A stretch of 64,000 nucleotides of DNA from Actinomycetales bacterium (lineage in GTDB: Bacteria; Actinomycetota; Actinomycetes; S36-B12; UBA5976): positions 898,162-962,161 of the forward strand of contig JAIXQF010000004.1 of assembly GCA_027484085.1 (NCBI GenBank), written 5' to 3'. Position 1 is the stretch's first letter. Every line of letters starts with the position of its first letter. The translations under genes and the position numbers were made by a program. Shown here piece after piece: positions 42,143 through 52,076 of this stretch. The notes below the pieces were generated by a model. It saw only the letters and a list, made by a program, of their open reading frames with translations. It had not been told where the DNA came from and did not search any database.

Positions 42143-44803
42143 TTAACTGCTTAAACCATTTGCAGCTGATGTGAACGCGGTATCAATGTTTCCAGCACCC
42201 GTTCCACCGCCTTGAGCCATCTCTGGACTGCCGCCACCCTTGCCGTCAATGGCCGGCAACATTGCTTTTAAAACTGCCGATGCCGACGCACCGCTATCCC
42301 TCGCGGCAGAGTCCGTGGCAACAACCAACGCAACCTTGTCATCATCGACTGCGGCACCAACAAGGACGAAATTGGACTTCTTAATGCTTGCTTTTGCGTT
42401 TGTTACTAAATCGCGAAGGTCGCCGGCTTCAGTGCCAGCAGGTGCGATGAAGCGATACAGAGAGACATCTCCGAAGATTTGTGGCTCGCCGACAAGAGAT
42501 TCGATGTTGCTCGTAAGAGCAGCAGTTCGCGCTTTGGCTATTTCTTTCTCGGCAGCTTTTAGGCGCTCCATCATCTTGGAAATCCGCTCGGGCAGTTCTT
42601 CAGCTCGAACCTTGGTCATTTCTGCTAGCTGCCCAACTAAGTGATGCTCTCTGGCCAAGTATCGATAAGCATCCGCACCAACGAGTGCCTCAACTCGACG
42701 AACACCAGCGCCAATGGAACTTTCCGACAAGAAGGTAATCACACCAAGTTGTCCTGAGCGCTCAGTATGGGTGCCGCCACAAAGTTCACGTGCCCAATCG
42801 CCAACGCTAACAACACGAACTTGATCGCCATACTTCTCGCCGAACAAGGCCATAGCTCCGGTTGCCCGCGCTTGCTCCTGAGTCATCAATTCAGCAGTGA
42901 CCAGAAGGTTGTCTAGCAATACTTCATTGACTCGGGCTTCGACATCAGACAAGACAGATTGTGGAACTGCTCCCGCGCTTGGGAAGTCAAAACGGAAGCG
43001 ACCGGGTGAATTCTCCGAACCCATTTGAGTCGCAGTTTCACCAAGAGCTTCTCGGAATGCTTTATGAACCATGTGAGTGGCAGTGTGGGCTCGCGAGATC
43101 GCAAGGCGTCTTTGTACGTCTACCTGGGTGATCGCACTTGCGCCAACCGCAAGTGCGCCTGAAACTACTCGCCCACGATGCACGTAGAGCCCTGGTACTG
43201 GAGTCTGCACATCCGTTACCTCAACCACTGAGCCATCGTCTAGCGTGATCAATCCGTGATCCGCTAGCTGCCCACCACCTTCGGCGTAGAAAGATGTTCG
43301 GTCGGTAAGTACCTCAACTTCGTCGCCCTCGGTTGCGCTAGCAACGTCAACGCCGTCAACGACTAATCCGGTTACAACACTCTCAGTTTGAGTTTCGGTG
43401 TAACCAGTGAACTTTGTTACGCCTGATTTACCCATGATGTCGCGATAGACCGTTACCGCCGCTACCCCACTCTTTCGGGCGACGGAATCCGCTTTCGCAC
43501 GTGAGCGTTGCTCCTGCATCAAGCGCCTAAAGCCTTCTTCATCAACACTCAAGCCTTGCTCTGCAGCCATTTCAAGTGTCAAGTCAATTGGAAAACCGAA
43601 TGTGTCATGGAGCGCGAAAGCCGAGTCACCGCTCAAGACATTTGTCTTAGTGGACTTTAAATCTGCGGCAGCTAAATCAAACTTCGATGTGCCACGCTCA
43701 AGCGTGCTCAGGAAAGTTTCCTCTTCTGCGGCAGCGATCGACATGATGCGACCTTGTTCGGTTAGCAGTTCTGGGTATTGCGGTGCCATTGCCGTAATGC
43801 TTGCTGCAATGAGTTCCTTCATTGAAGGTTCGTGCGTGCCGAGTAGTCGCATGTTACGAACTACTCTGCGCAGGATTCTGCGGAGAACGTAGCCACGTCC
43901 TTCGTTTCCAGGCAGAACCCCATCTGCAATGAGGAAGGCGCAAGTTCGGGCATGATCTGCAACTACTCGTAGTGCGACATCCGCTTTAGCGTCAGAGCCA
44001 TACTTACGACCGCTTAGTTCGCTGGCTCTATCAAGAATGATTCTGGTCGTGTCAATCTCGTAGATGTTGTCGACACCTTGAAGCAGAGCGGCCATGCGTT
44101 CTAGGCCCATTCCGGTATCAATGCTCTTCGAGGGAAGTTCACCCAAGATTGGAAAGTTTTCTTTTCCAGGGCCTTCACCGCGCTCAAACTGCATGAAAAC
44201 TAGGTTCCAGACCTCGAGGTATCTGGTTTCATCTGCAATCGGTCCGCCTTCGCGACCATGTTCAGGTCCGCGATCGTAATAAATCTCAGAACACGGTCCA
44301 CATGGTCCGGGAACGCCCATTGACCAGTAATTATCTGCCATATCTCGGCGTTGGATACGTTCCATTGGAACTCCGACAACTTTGTGCCAGATATCTACGC
44401 TTTCATCGTCGTCAAGATAGACGGTTACCCATAGCTTGTCCTCAGGAAAACCATAACCACCCGCAGAGATTGGAGACGTAAGTAGTTCCCAGGCGTATGG
44501 AATCGCCTGCTCCTTGAAGTAATCACCAAATGAGAAGTTTCCACACATTTGAAAGAAGGATGCATGGCGAGTTGTCTTGCCGACTTCTTCAATGTCAAGC
44601 GTTCTAACAACTTTTTGTGCTGATACTGCTCTTGGGTAAGGCGGCGCCGCCTCGCCAAGAAAATATGGCTTAAACGGAACCATGCCGGCGTTTACGAACA
44701 AAAGAGTTGGATCATCAAGTAGCAGGCTGGCGCTAGGCACGACCGTATGACCTTTGGACTCGAAATAGTTCAAAAATCTTGATCGAATTTCAGCGGATTC
44801 CAC
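42143..44803 (-). CDS. alaS: Alanyl-tRNA synthetase
   Basis: Class II synthetase of about 886 aa that charges tRNA-Ala and edits mischarged Ser and Gly. Catalytic domain: SKGHTVVPSASLLLDDPTLLFVNAGM and the HASFFQMCGNFSFGDYFK motif. Editing-domain zinc ligands: RAHTATHMVHKAF and ELCGGTHTERSGQLG. A C-Ala domain ends the protein. I use the GTG at 44803 (MESAEIRSRFL), which matches the family start; the ORF track uses a TTG three codons upstream. The 98-bp gap to rarA shows no clear structure. Confidence 0.96.
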   Translation of the reverse strand: MESAEIRSRFLNYFESKGHTVVPSASLLLDDPTLLFVNAGMVPFKPYFLGEAAPPYPRAVSAQKVVRTLDIEEVGKTTRHASFFQMCGNFSFGDYFKEQAIPYAWELLTSPISAGGYGFPEDKLWVTVYLDDDESVDIWHKVVGVPMERIQRRDMADNYWSMGVPGPCGPCSEIYYDRGPEHGREGGPIADETRYLEVWNLVFMQFERGEGPGKENFPILGELPSKSIDTGMGLERMAALLQGVDNIYEIDTTRIILDRASELSGRKYGSDAKADVALRVVADHARTCAFLIADGVLPGNEGRGYVLRRILRRVVRNMRLLGTHEPSMKELIAASITAMAPQYPELLTEQGRIMSIAAAEEETFLSTLERGTSKFDLAAADLKSTKTNVLSGDSAFALHDTFGFPIDLTLEMAAEQGLSVDEEGFRRLMQEQRSRAKADSVARKSGVAAVTVYRDIMGKSGVTKFTGYTETQTESVVTGLVVDGVDVASATEGDEVEVLTDRTSFYAEGGGQLADHGLITLDDGSVVEVTDVQTPVPGLYVHRGRVVSGALAVGASAITQVDVQRRLAISRAHTATHMVHKAFREALGETATQMGSENSPGRFRFDFPSAGAVPQSVLSDVEARVNEVLLDNLLVTAELMTQEQARATGAMALFGEKYGDQVRVVSVGDWARELCGGTHTERSGQLGVITFLSESSIGAGVRRVEALVGADAYRYLAREHHLVGQLAEMTKVRAEELPERISKMMERLKAAEKEIAKARTAALTSNIESLVGEPQIFGDVSLYRFIAPAGTEAGDLRDLVTNAKASIKKSNFVLVGAAVDDDKVALVVATDSAARDSGASASAVLKAMLPAIDGKGGGSPEMAQGGGTGAGNIDTAFTSAANGLSS

Positions 44804-44901
44804 TGCTATCAACTCTCTCTACTGTGCAGAAGCTCTTGCGGCGGGGCCGACGAGCCAGTTTTAGTGTTCCCTAAACCCTAACGAACAATGCAGCGGTTGG
44901 C

Positions 44902-46221
44902 TCAATCCCTACCCAGTATGGAACGAATCTTGGACCAAATCGCATGGAGTACCGCCTCTTGGCCACGATCTGTTGGTACGTAATAGCGGACCCGCTTCAA
45001 AGAATCCGGCAAGTATTCCTGCTCGCTCACCCCAGATGCGTCATCGTGCGGATATGAATACCCGACACCATGGCCTAAATCACCCGCTCGTGCGTAATGT
45101 GAATCGCGCAGATGTGGTGGCACAGTACCGATGTCAACACTTCTCACATCTTGAATGGCGCGATCAATGGCCAAGTAAGCACTATTTGATTTTGGTGCCA
45201 ATGAAAGCGCAATAGTTGCTTGCGAAAGTGTGATGCGTGCTTCTGGCATACCGATTAGTGCAACGGTTTGAGCTGCTGCAACTGCAACTTGCAACATTGC
45301 ATTGTCAGCTAGACCAATATCTTCGCTGGCGCTGATCATCAGTCTTCGGGCAATGAACCTAGGGTCTTCGCCGGCTTCGAGCATTCGCGCCAAGTAATGC
45401 AGCGCCGCATCAGGATCTGAGCCACGAATTGATTTGATGTAGGCGCTAATGATGTCGTAGTGCTGATCACCGGCTTTGTCATAACGAACAACGTTGTGAT
45501 CGCTGGCCGAACTCACATCATCAACTGTGATTTCGGAATGCGCGTTTCCGCGCGCTACGCCACTGGCGGCCTCAAGCACAGTCAATGCCCGCCTAGCGTC
45601 ACCACCAGCTAAGCGAATCAGCATTTGTATTGCATCATCAGATATTGAAACTGTGCCATTCAATCCGCGCGGGTCAGATATCGCACGGTTGATAACACTT
45701 GAGATCTCCTGTTCATCCAACTCAGAAAGTGTGACGAGAAGTGATCGTGACATCAACGGTGAAATTACAGAGAAGGACGGATTTTCAGTTGTGGCCGCGA
45801 CCAGAGTTACCCAGCCATTTTCTACTCCAGGGAGCAAAGCATCTTGTTGTGTCTTGTTAAAGCGATGCACTTCGTCTACGAATAGAACAGTCGATACTCC
45901 GTACAGTGACTTGTTCTCTTGTGCCGCTGTTATTACTTCGCGGACGTCCTTAACCCCAGCGCTGATCGCCGAAAGTTCCATGAACTTGGCAGAACCTGCT
46001 CGCGCGATTAGCTGGGCAAGTGTGGTCTTCCCTGTGCCTGGTGGACCCCAAAGGATCACTGATGACTTAGTATCAACATCTGCGGGCTGCAGGAGCTTGT
46101 GTAGCGGACTGCCTTGCGCGATTGCTTTGCGTTGGCCGACAAACTCATCCAAAGTTCGCGGACGCATTCGTACGGCCAACGGAGATCCGCTCGGTTCTTG
46201 ATCAAAAAGTGAATCAGTCAT
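44902..46221 (-). CDS. rarA: Replication-associated recombination protein A (RarA/MgsA)
   Basis: AAA+ clamp-loader-like ATPase of 439 aa that acts at stalled replication forks. [19 protein letters not shown] is Walker [21 protein letters not shown] Walker [22 protein letters not shown] sensor 1, and [14 protein letters not shown] sensor 2. The C-terminal tetramerisation domain includes [30 protein letters not shown]. The ATG at 46221 overlaps the aspS stop by 8 nt; the ORF track begins 15 codons earlier inside aspS. Confidence 0.94.
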   Translation of the reverse strand: MTDSLFDQEPSGSPLAVRMRPRTLDEFVGQRKAIAQGSPLHKLLQPADVDTKSSVILWGPPGTGKTTLAQLIARAGSAKFMELSAISAGVKDVREVITAAQENKSLYGVSTVLFVDEVHRFNKTQQDALLPGVENGWVTLVAATTENPSFSVISPLMSRSLLVTLSELDEQEISSVINRAISDPRGLNGTVSISDDAIQMLIRLAGGDARRALTVLEAASGVARGNAHSEITVDDVSSASDHNVVRYDKAGDQHYDIISAYIKSIRGSDPDAALHYLARMLEAGEDPRFIARRLMISASEDIGLADNAMLQVAVAAAQTVALIGMPEARITLSQATIALSLAPKSNSAYLAIDRAIQDVRSVDIGTVPPHLRDSHYARAGDLGHGVGYSYPHDDASGVSEQEYLPDSLKRVRYYVPTDRGQEAVLHAIWSKIRSILGRD

Positions 46222-47959
46222 CACTTGCGTCTTGTGCCAGTGGATCAGCGTCGATACCAGCCTCAAGTCGCTGTTGATCAGTGATCGGAGTTGGTGCGCT
46301 TGTTAGTGGATCAAATCCGGCACCCGTTTTTGGAAACGCGATTACATCTCGCAGACTTGTTGCACCGGAAAGCAGCATACAAATTCGATCCCAACCGAAG
46401 GCTATGCCACCGTGTGGAGGTGGTCCGAATGCAAATGCATCCAGCAAGAATCCGAACTTTTCACGCGCTTCCTCATCGCTGAGTCCCAGGAGGCTAAACA
46501 CTCGCTCTTGCACATCGCTTCGGTGAATACGAATTGAACCGCCACCTATTTCATTGCCGTTGCAGACGATGTCATACGCCCAAGCCAATGCCTGATCTGG
46601 AGCTTCTTCAAATCGATCTACCCATTCTGCATTTGGTGATGTGAATGGGTGATGAACTGCGGTCCAACCGCCCTCATCTGTTTTCTCAAACATTGGAGCA
46701 TCGATAATCCACAAGAATGACCATTGGCTTTCATCGATCAAGCCACAACGCTCACCAACTTCTTGCCTTACAGCGCCTAGAAGTTGCTGGGTCGCAGACT
46801 TGGTGCCAGCGCCAAAGAAAGCGCAATCGCCACTCTTTGCACCAAGATGCGCTGCAAGTCCATCGCGCTCTTTATCGGACAAGTTCTTAGCTACGGGACC
46901 ACCAAGTGTTCCGTCTGCTTCGAAGGTCACATACGCCAAACCTTTAGCGCCACGCTGCTTTGCCCATTCTTGCCAGGCATCGAATGCGCGGCGTGGTTGA
47001 TCGGCGCCGCCAGGCATAACCACAGCACCCACATATTCATTCTGGAATACTCGGAATTCGGTGTCTTTGAAGTAGTTCGTGCAATCAGACAATTCGATGT
47101 TGAAACGTAGATCTGGCTTATCAGACCCGTATCTATCCATGGCCTCGAAATATGTCATCCGAGGAATGTCTCCAATGGTGTAATCCAAAGTACCTTGCCA
47201 CAGGCTGCGCACGATTGCTTCGCCAACTTCAAGAATGTCCTCTTGTTCCACGAAGCTCATTTCGATGTCGAGCTGAGTGAACTCTGGTTGGCGGTCTTTG
47301 CGGAAATCTTCATCTCGATAGCAACGAGCAATTTGGTAGTAGCGTTCCATTCCGCCCACCATGAGAAGTTGCTTAAAGAGTTGCGGGCTCTGTGGCAACG
47401 CATACCAATGCCCTGGCTGCAGTCGAACCGGAACCAAAAAATCACGCGCACCTTCGGGAGTACTGCGAGTTAGTGTTGGGGTTTCAATCTCGACGAAGTT
47501 GCGCTCGTGCAAAACCTCGCGGGCCAATCGGTTCACGTTACTGCGCATGCGCAGGATGTTCCCGGCAGCCGGACGACGTAAGTCAAGGTATCGATACTTC
47601 AGCCGAGTCTCTTCACCAACGTTGATTGAATCGTCGATTGGGAACGGTAGTGGCGCGCTCTTACTTAGAACCACCACGTTGTCAGCAATAACTTCAATGT
47701 CACCAGTAGCGATTTCGGAGTTTTCGTTTCCGGATGGACGCGCTTCAACCGTACCGATGATCTGTAGGCAAAATTCAGACCTCAACTCACCCGCGACTGC
47801 TTCATCTCGCACAACAACTTGAACAGTCCCTGACGAGTCACGCAGATCCAGGAACGCAATGCCACCATGATCTCGACGCTTACCAACCCAGCCAGCAAGA
47901 GTTACTTGGGAGCCAGCATCGCTTAAACGGAGCGCACCAGCATTGGTAGTTCTTAGCAT
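46214..47959 (-). CDS. aspS: Aspartyl-tRNA synthetase
   Basis: Class II synthetase of 581 aa in the bacterial-type arrangement: N-terminal OB fold ([23 protein letters not shown]), catalytic motifs ([51 protein letters not shown] regions), an inserted GAD domain in the middle, and motif 3 [13 protein letters not shown]. It may be discriminating or charge tRNA-Asn too; that cannot be decided from this window. AAGGA lies upstream of the ATG. hisS is 18 bp upstream. Confidence 0.96.
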   Translation of the reverse strand: MLRTTNAGALRLSDAGSQVTLAGWVGKRRDHGGIAFLDLRDSSGTVQVVVRDEAVAGELRSEFCLQIIGTVEARPSGNENSEIATGDIEVIADNVVVLSKSAPLPFPIDDSINVGEETRLKYRYLDLRRPAAGNILRMRSNVNRLAREVLHERNFVEIETPTLTRSTPEGARDFLVPVRLQPGHWYALPQSPQLFKQLLMVGGMERYYQIARCYRDEDFRKDRQPEFTQLDIEMSFVEQEDILEVGEAIVRSLWQGTLDYTIGDIPRMTYFEAMDRYGSDKPDLRFNIELSDCTNYFKDTEFRVFQNEYVGAVVMPGGADQPRRAFDAWQEWAKQRGAKGLAYVTFEADGTLGGPVAKNLSDKERDGLAAHLGAKSGDCAFFGAGTKSATQQLLGAVRQEVGERCGLIDESQWSFLWIIDAPMFEKTDEGGWTAVHHPFTSPNAEWVDRFEEAPDQALAWAYDIVCNGNEIGGGSIRIHRSDVQERVFSLLGLSDEEAREKFGFLLDAFAFGPPPHGGIAFGWDRICMLLSGATSLRDVIAFPKTGAGFDPLTSAPTPITDQQRLEAGIDADPLAQDASDD

Positions 47960-47977
47960 TTAAGTTCCTTAGATGAG

Positions 47978-49243
47978 TTATTTGAGTCGATTTAGTAAAA
48001 CGCTTACAAGTGATTCTACGGTCAGGCTTTCTTGGGAACCATCAACAAGATTCTTTAGAACTACAGTGGAGTTTGCTAGCTCCTCTTCCCCAAGAATGAC
48101 TGCAAATTTTGCACCGCTTCGATCTGCGCTCTTCATGGCTGCTTTGATAGATCTACCGTCATATGCAAGATCGGCATTAATGTTGGCCGACCTAATTGCT
48201 CCAGCTACTTCCACGACTTTGGTAATGGCCTCTTGACCAACAGGTATCAAGAACACATCAGTACTTGACTCATCAACTAACTTCAAGCCTTCCGCCTGAA
48301 CGGCTAGGCAGGTTCGATCTACACCCAGGCCAAATCCGACGCCTCCAATTGCAGGACCACCCAGGGTTTCGATTAGGCCGTCATAGCGGCCACCGCCACC
48401 GATAGCCGATTGAGCACCTAAACCATCGTGGACACATTCGAAGGTTGTTCTAACGTAGTAATCCAAACCACGGACTAAACGCGGTGCTTTTTCATAGATC
48501 ACGCCGAGTGCATCCAAGTAGCCGAGCACTTTCGAATGATGCTCAGCACACGCGTTACATAAGTGATCTGGCATAAGCGGCGCTTGCACCAGTTGTGCCT
48601 GTACTGACTCTCGTTTGTCATCTAAAACTCGTAATGGATTAATCTCAGCTCGCGCCCTTGTTGCATCGTCAAGATCACAAGTACTGAGAAACTCAACGAG
48701 AGTCTTACGGTACGCGGGTCGGCACTCATGGCATCCCAAAGAGTTGACGAGAATTCTCACCTGCTTCAAGCCCAAAATATTTCGTTGCGCATGATGTGCC
48801 ATCCATATAACTTCAGCATCCAGCGCGGGATCGGATGAACCGATAGTTTCAACTCCAACTTGGGTGTGTTGGCGATACCTACCAGATTGCGGCTGCTCAT
48901 ATCTAAAGTGCGGACCGGTGTACCAAACTTTGGCAGGTAGCGCACCACGGTCCATTCGATTCTCAAGCATTGCTCTTAACACACCAGCAGTGCCCTCTGG
49001 CTTAAGCGTTAAACTTCGACCGCCTTTATCTTCGAAGGTGTACATCTCTTTGGAAACAACATCTGTTGATTCGCCAACTCCTCGGACGAATAAAGCAGTG
49101 TCTTCAAAAATTGGTGTCTCAATGTATCCGTACCCAGAGTTGCGCGGTGGCGTCGACAGCGAATCTCGCACCTTCAACCACAGTGCCGAGAATGGTGGAA
49201 TTACGTCGTAAGTTCCCTTAGGTGCCTTGAACAAGTCGGTCAT
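47978..49243 (-). CDS. hisS: Histidyl-tRNA synthetase
   Basis: Class II synthetase of 421 aa. It begins PKGTYDVIPP, motif 2 is VWYTGPHFRYEQPQSGRYRQHTQVGVE-like, the histidine signatures are LVRGLDYYVRTTFE and IGGGGRYDGL, and the anticodon-binding domain covers the last 90 residues. It overlaps the metallo-hydrolase gene upstream by 4 nt (ATGA). The order MBL-hisS-aspS matches many actinobacteria (Rv2581c-Rv2580c and beyond). Confidence 0.96.
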   Translation of the reverse strand: MTDLFKAPKGTYDVIPPFSALWLKVRDSLSTPPRNSGYGYIETPIFEDTALFVRGVGESTDVVSKEMYTFEDKGGRSLTLKPEGTAGVLRAMLENRMDRGALPAKVWYTGPHFRYEQPQSGRYRQHTQVGVETIGSSDPALDAEVIWMAHHAQRNILGLKQVRILVNSLGCHECRPAYRKTLVEFLSTCDLDDATRARAEINPLRVLDDKRESVQAQLVQAPLMPDHLCNACAEHHSKVLGYLDALGVIYEKAPRLVRGLDYYVRTTFECVHDGLGAQSAIGGGGRYDGLIETLGGPAIGGVGFGLGVDRTCLAVQAEGLKLVDESSTDVFLIPVGQEAITKVVEVAGAIRSANINADLAYDGRSIKAAMKSADRSGAKFAVILGEEELANSTVVLKNLVDGSQESLTVESLVSVLLNRLK

Positions 49244-49929
49244 AAAGCGCTTAAGCCTTTTGCGACACGTAACAAATACTGGTTGCTAGCTTTTTCCGTG
49301 GACATGTCACTTGCTGGACCGTGGCCAGGGAAAACTAGCGATGAGTCTGGAAGTTTTAGTACAACATCGCGCAGTGACGTATCCATATCAACGGGAGAAC
49401 TTCCGGGCAGGTCTGTTCTGCCGATCGCACCAGCGAAAAGGACATCGCCAGTAAATACGTGATTAACGTCGCCAGCAAAGTCAAACAGGATGGAACCTTG
49501 AGTGTGACCCGGAGCATGCAAAACCGTGAACTTTAAACCAGCAAGCTCCATAGTCATTTGGTCTGTGACTTCCCTTGTATCTTCTGGTTCAGCGAACACA
49601 TCGTCGCTTGCCATCATCTCCATGAGTGCATTCTTGGTTTCAATTGAAACTCCCGCACCGGGATCATTAAGAAGGAACCGATCAGATCCGTGGATGTACG
49701 CAGGAATTCCATAGCCTTTAGCAACTGGAAAAATCGACCACATGTGGTCTATGTGTCCATGCGTCAACATCGTGGCAATTGGCTTCAAGTTGTGCTCGGT
49801 GATGATCTCTTTGATTCCAGGAGCGCTGCCTAAACCTGGATCAATGATGATGCACTCGGAGTTTGCACTAGGTGCGATGACATAACAATTGGTTTGCCAT
49901 GGTCCGGCTCCGAAGCTCTTGATTAACAT
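49240..49929 (-). CDS. MBL-fold metallo-hydrolase (glyoxalase II-like)
   Basis: Metallo-beta-lactamase-fold hydrolase of 229 aa. The metal site is clear: LTHGHIDHMW (H-x-H-x-D-H), HAPGHTQGSILF, FTGDVLFAGAIGRTDLPGS and FPGHGPAS. It resembles Rv2581c and may hydrolyse thioesters of mycothiol or similar substrates; not proven. I use the ATG at 49929 (MLIKSFGAGPWQTNCYV). The upstream ATG at 49956 falls at or before the start site predicted from TAGCCT at 49960-49965. Confidence 0.9.
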   Translation of the reverse strand: MLIKSFGAGPWQTNCYVIAPSANSECIIIDPGLGSAPGIKEIITEHNLKPIATMLTHGHIDHMWSIFPVAKGYGIPAYIHGSDRFLLNDPGAGVSIETKNALMEMMASDDVFAEPEDTREVTDQMTMELAGLKFTVLHAPGHTQGSILFDFAGDVNHVFTGDVLFAGAIGRTDLPGSSPVDMDTSLRDVVLKLPDSSLVFPGHGPASDMSTEKASNQYLLRVAKGLSAL

Positions 49930-49959
49930 GTTCACGCACCTGTTGCTAGGAATCATTCA

Positions 49960-49965
49960 AGGCTA
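49960..49965 (-). promoter_or_regulatory. -10 element TAGCCT upstream of the MBL-hisS-aspS run
   Basis: TAGCCT on the minus strand predicts transcription from about 49953, giving a leader of about 24 nt to the ATG at 49929. This helps reject the longer ORF-track start. Confidence 0.4.
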
Positions 49966-50008
49966 CCGCGAATTTGCCTATTTCTAGGGCACCGTAGAAT
50001 GATGAATT

Positions 50009-50794
50009 GTGCCTTCAAAACGAGAACGGGAACTTGCCCGAGCCAAATTCGCGCGTCAACAAGAACGCCGTGCCCATCGGAGAATTAGAAATCAATTCTT
50101 CAGCTATGTCAGTGCTGGATTAGTAGTCCTAGGTTTATTGGCCATCATTGGGTATCAGAATCGTTCCGTTGACCAGATTGCAGATCCCGCCGTTAGCGCT
50201 ACCCCAGTGTCAATCTCGACCAACGCTCCGATTGCTGGATGTGAGCAACCTGTTCAAGTCCGCGCAGACAACATAACTTATGGAAGCGCAACCACAGATC
50301 TTCCAACGGCAAGTGAATTTGCTCTCGAAACAAATTGTGGCGTAATCAAATTTGCCGCCGAATCCGCAGCCCCTAATACTGTGGGCACTATTGCATGGCT
50401 TGCGAATCAAGGCTTCTACAACAACACTTCCTGCCACCGCATAACCACTCAAGGAATCTTTGTCCTTCAGTGTGGCGATCCAGCGGGCAATGGCACCGGC
50501 AGCCCTGGATTTGCCTTCGCAGATGAGAATCTGCCCACAGCGGGAGCCGATGGCAACTATGTATACCCTCGCGGCACAGTAGCAATGGCTAACAGTGGTC
50601 CAAACACCAATGGCAGTCAATTCTTCTTGGTTTACCAAGACTCTCCGTTGCCACCGAATTATTCAGTGTTTGGCCAGATCACCGAGGGGCTAGATGTAAT
50701 TGACAATGTCGCAGCTGCTGGCGTTCTTGATGGTTCCTCTGATGGATTACCAAGCCAAGCCGTCGTAATTGCCAAGGCTTCAACTACGCCATAA
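50009..50794 (+). CDS. Membrane-anchored cyclophilin-type peptidyl-prolyl isomerase
   Basis: A 261-aa protein with a charged cytoplasmic tail (KRERELARAKFARQQERRAHRR), one membrane helix (YVSAGLVVLGLLAIIGY), a linker and an extracytoplasmic cyclophilin domain (TSCHRITTQGIFVLQCGDPAG, GTVAMANSGPNTNGSQFFLVY, YSVFGQITEGLDVID). It matches Rv2582 (PpiB) by position opposite relA. It starts with GTG; TAGAAT at 49995-50000 lies eight bases before, so the mRNA has little or no leader. Confidence 0.92.
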   Translation: MPSKRERELARAKFARQQERRAHRRIRNQFFSYVSAGLVVLGLLAIIGYQNRSVDQIADPAVSATPVSISTNAPIAGCEQPVQVRADNITYGSATTDLPTASEFALETNCGVIKFAAESAAPNTVGTIAWLANQGFYNNTSCHRITTQGIFVLQCGDPAGNGTGSPGFAFADENLPTAGADGNYVYPRGTVAMANSGPNTNGSQFFLVYQDSPLPPNYSVFGQITEGLDVIDNVAAAGVLDGSSDGLPSQAVVIAKASTTP

Positions 50795-50842
50795 TTAGAA
50801 GGCACACAAGAGCCCATTTGGGACCTGAACAAAGGACACGTC

Positions 50843-52072
50843 ATGACAACCACAAACGAATTTGGCTACGTCGATGACGAAGGAAATGTCTTCCTAAACA
50901 GTCCTTCCGGTGCCACGAAGATTGGTCAATACGCAGCTGGAGAGCCAAATGAAGGTTTGGCGTTCTTTACCAAGCGCTACCACGACTTGATCTCCGAGGT
51001 TGAACTTGCTGCCGCACGCCTAAAAGACGGCAAAGGAAACGTAGAGTCAATCACTGCTCTAATTGAGCGAATTGATAAAGCTATCGAGAGCCCAAACTTG
51101 TTGGGTGACTTCGAAAAGATTAAGGCGGGTAAAGACGCACTTCTGGCTGGCTTCGAGGAATATAAAGCAGTCGCTACGGCAAAGAAGGCAGAAGCTAAGG
51201 CAGCGGCAATAGCAAAGCGTGAAGAGTTAGTTGCCCTAGCTGAGTCCTTAGCGGAATCCAATGCCTGGAAAGCTACCGGCGAGAAGTACAAAGAACTTCT
51301 TGAAGAGTGGAAGAAGTTACCAAGTGCAGACCGAGCCAAAGAACAAGAACTTTGGAAGCGTTTTAGTCACGCTCGATCCGCTTTTGATAAAGCACGTCGC
51401 GCATACTTCACCACGTTAGATGCTGGCCGTGCCGAAGCTATAAGTGCCAAGAAGGCTCTTATCAAGAAGGCTGATGAACTTGCTGAATCAACTGAATGGG
51501 CAAGCACTACAACTGCTTTCAAGAAACTCATGGATGACTGGAAGGCCACCGCTCGCGCCGCCAAAGGCCAAGAAGAAAAGCTTTGGAATGAATTTAAGGC
51601 TGCTCAAGATAAATTCTTTGCAAGCCGAAACGCAGCAAACTCTGTTCGCGACGAGGAGTTCACTAAGAACTTGGAAGTCAAACTTGAGTTACTTAAGAAA
51701 GCTGAAGCCTTACTTCCAATTAGCGATGCCGAATCAGCAAAATCCGCGCTCCGTGAGATTCAGGAAGCCTGGGAGAAGGCCGGTCACGTCCCCCGCAACG
51801 ACAAAGACAAGATTGAGCGTCGTCTGAAAGTTGTTGAGGATGCGATTCGTAAAGTTCAAGAAGAACACTGGCACAGAACAAAGCCGGAGGTTGTTGATAG
51901 AGCTAACACCCTCGTCACCTCATTTGAAGCCAACATTGCCAAACTGCAGAAGCAAAAGTCCGCAGCAGAAGCTGCAGGTAAGTCAGACGAAGCAGCAAAG
52001 TTGGATGCTCAGATTACCCAGACGCAGGGTCTTCTTGATGCTGCTCGTTCCGGCGCAGCTTCACTAGGCTAA
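50843..52072 (+). CDS. DUF349 domain protein
   Basis: A 409-aa, highly charged, mostly helical protein with at least three DUF349 repeats (ATGEKYKELLEEWKKLPSA, ASTTTAFKKLMDDWKATARA, SALREIQEAWEKAGHVPR) and a predicted coiled-coil C-terminus. Function is unknown; the family is frequent near relA and ppiB in actinobacteria. AAAGGA is the ribosome binding site. It converges on relA with a 4-bp gap, leaving no room for a terminator between the stops. Confidence 0.88.
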   Translation: MTTTNEFGYVDDEGNVFLNSPSGATKIGQYAAGEPNEGLAFFTKRYHDLISEVELAAARLKDGKGNVESITALIERIDKAIESPNLLGDFEKIKAGKDALLAGFEEYKAVATAKKAEAKAAAIAKREELVALAESLAESNAWKATGEKYKELLEEWKKLPSADRAKEQELWKRFSHARSAFDKARRAYFTTLDAGRAEAISAKKALIKKADELAESTEWASTTTAFKKLMDDWKATARAAKGQEEKLWNEFKAAQDKFFASRNAANSVRDEEFTKNLEVKLELLKKAEALLPISDAESAKSALREIQEAWEKAGHVPRNDKDKIERRLKVVEDAIRKVQEEHWHRTKPEVVDRANTLVTSFEANIAKLQKQKSAAEAAGKSDEAAKLDAQITQTQGLLDAARSGAASLG

Positions 52073-52076
52073 CTTC

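Noticed and set aside
45527-46201. 224-aa plus-strand ORF opposite rarA
   Set aside because: Antisense to the conserved Walker and sensor motifs of rarA; composition typical of a shadow frame.
47361-47822. 153-aa plus-strand ORF opposite aspS
   Set aside because: Overlaps conserved AspRS motifs on the other strand and lacks a ribosome binding site or promoter.
50210-50638. 142-aa minus-strand ORF opposite the cyclophilin gene
   Set aside because: The plus-strand frame encodes a clear cyclophilin; the antisense frame shows no family features.
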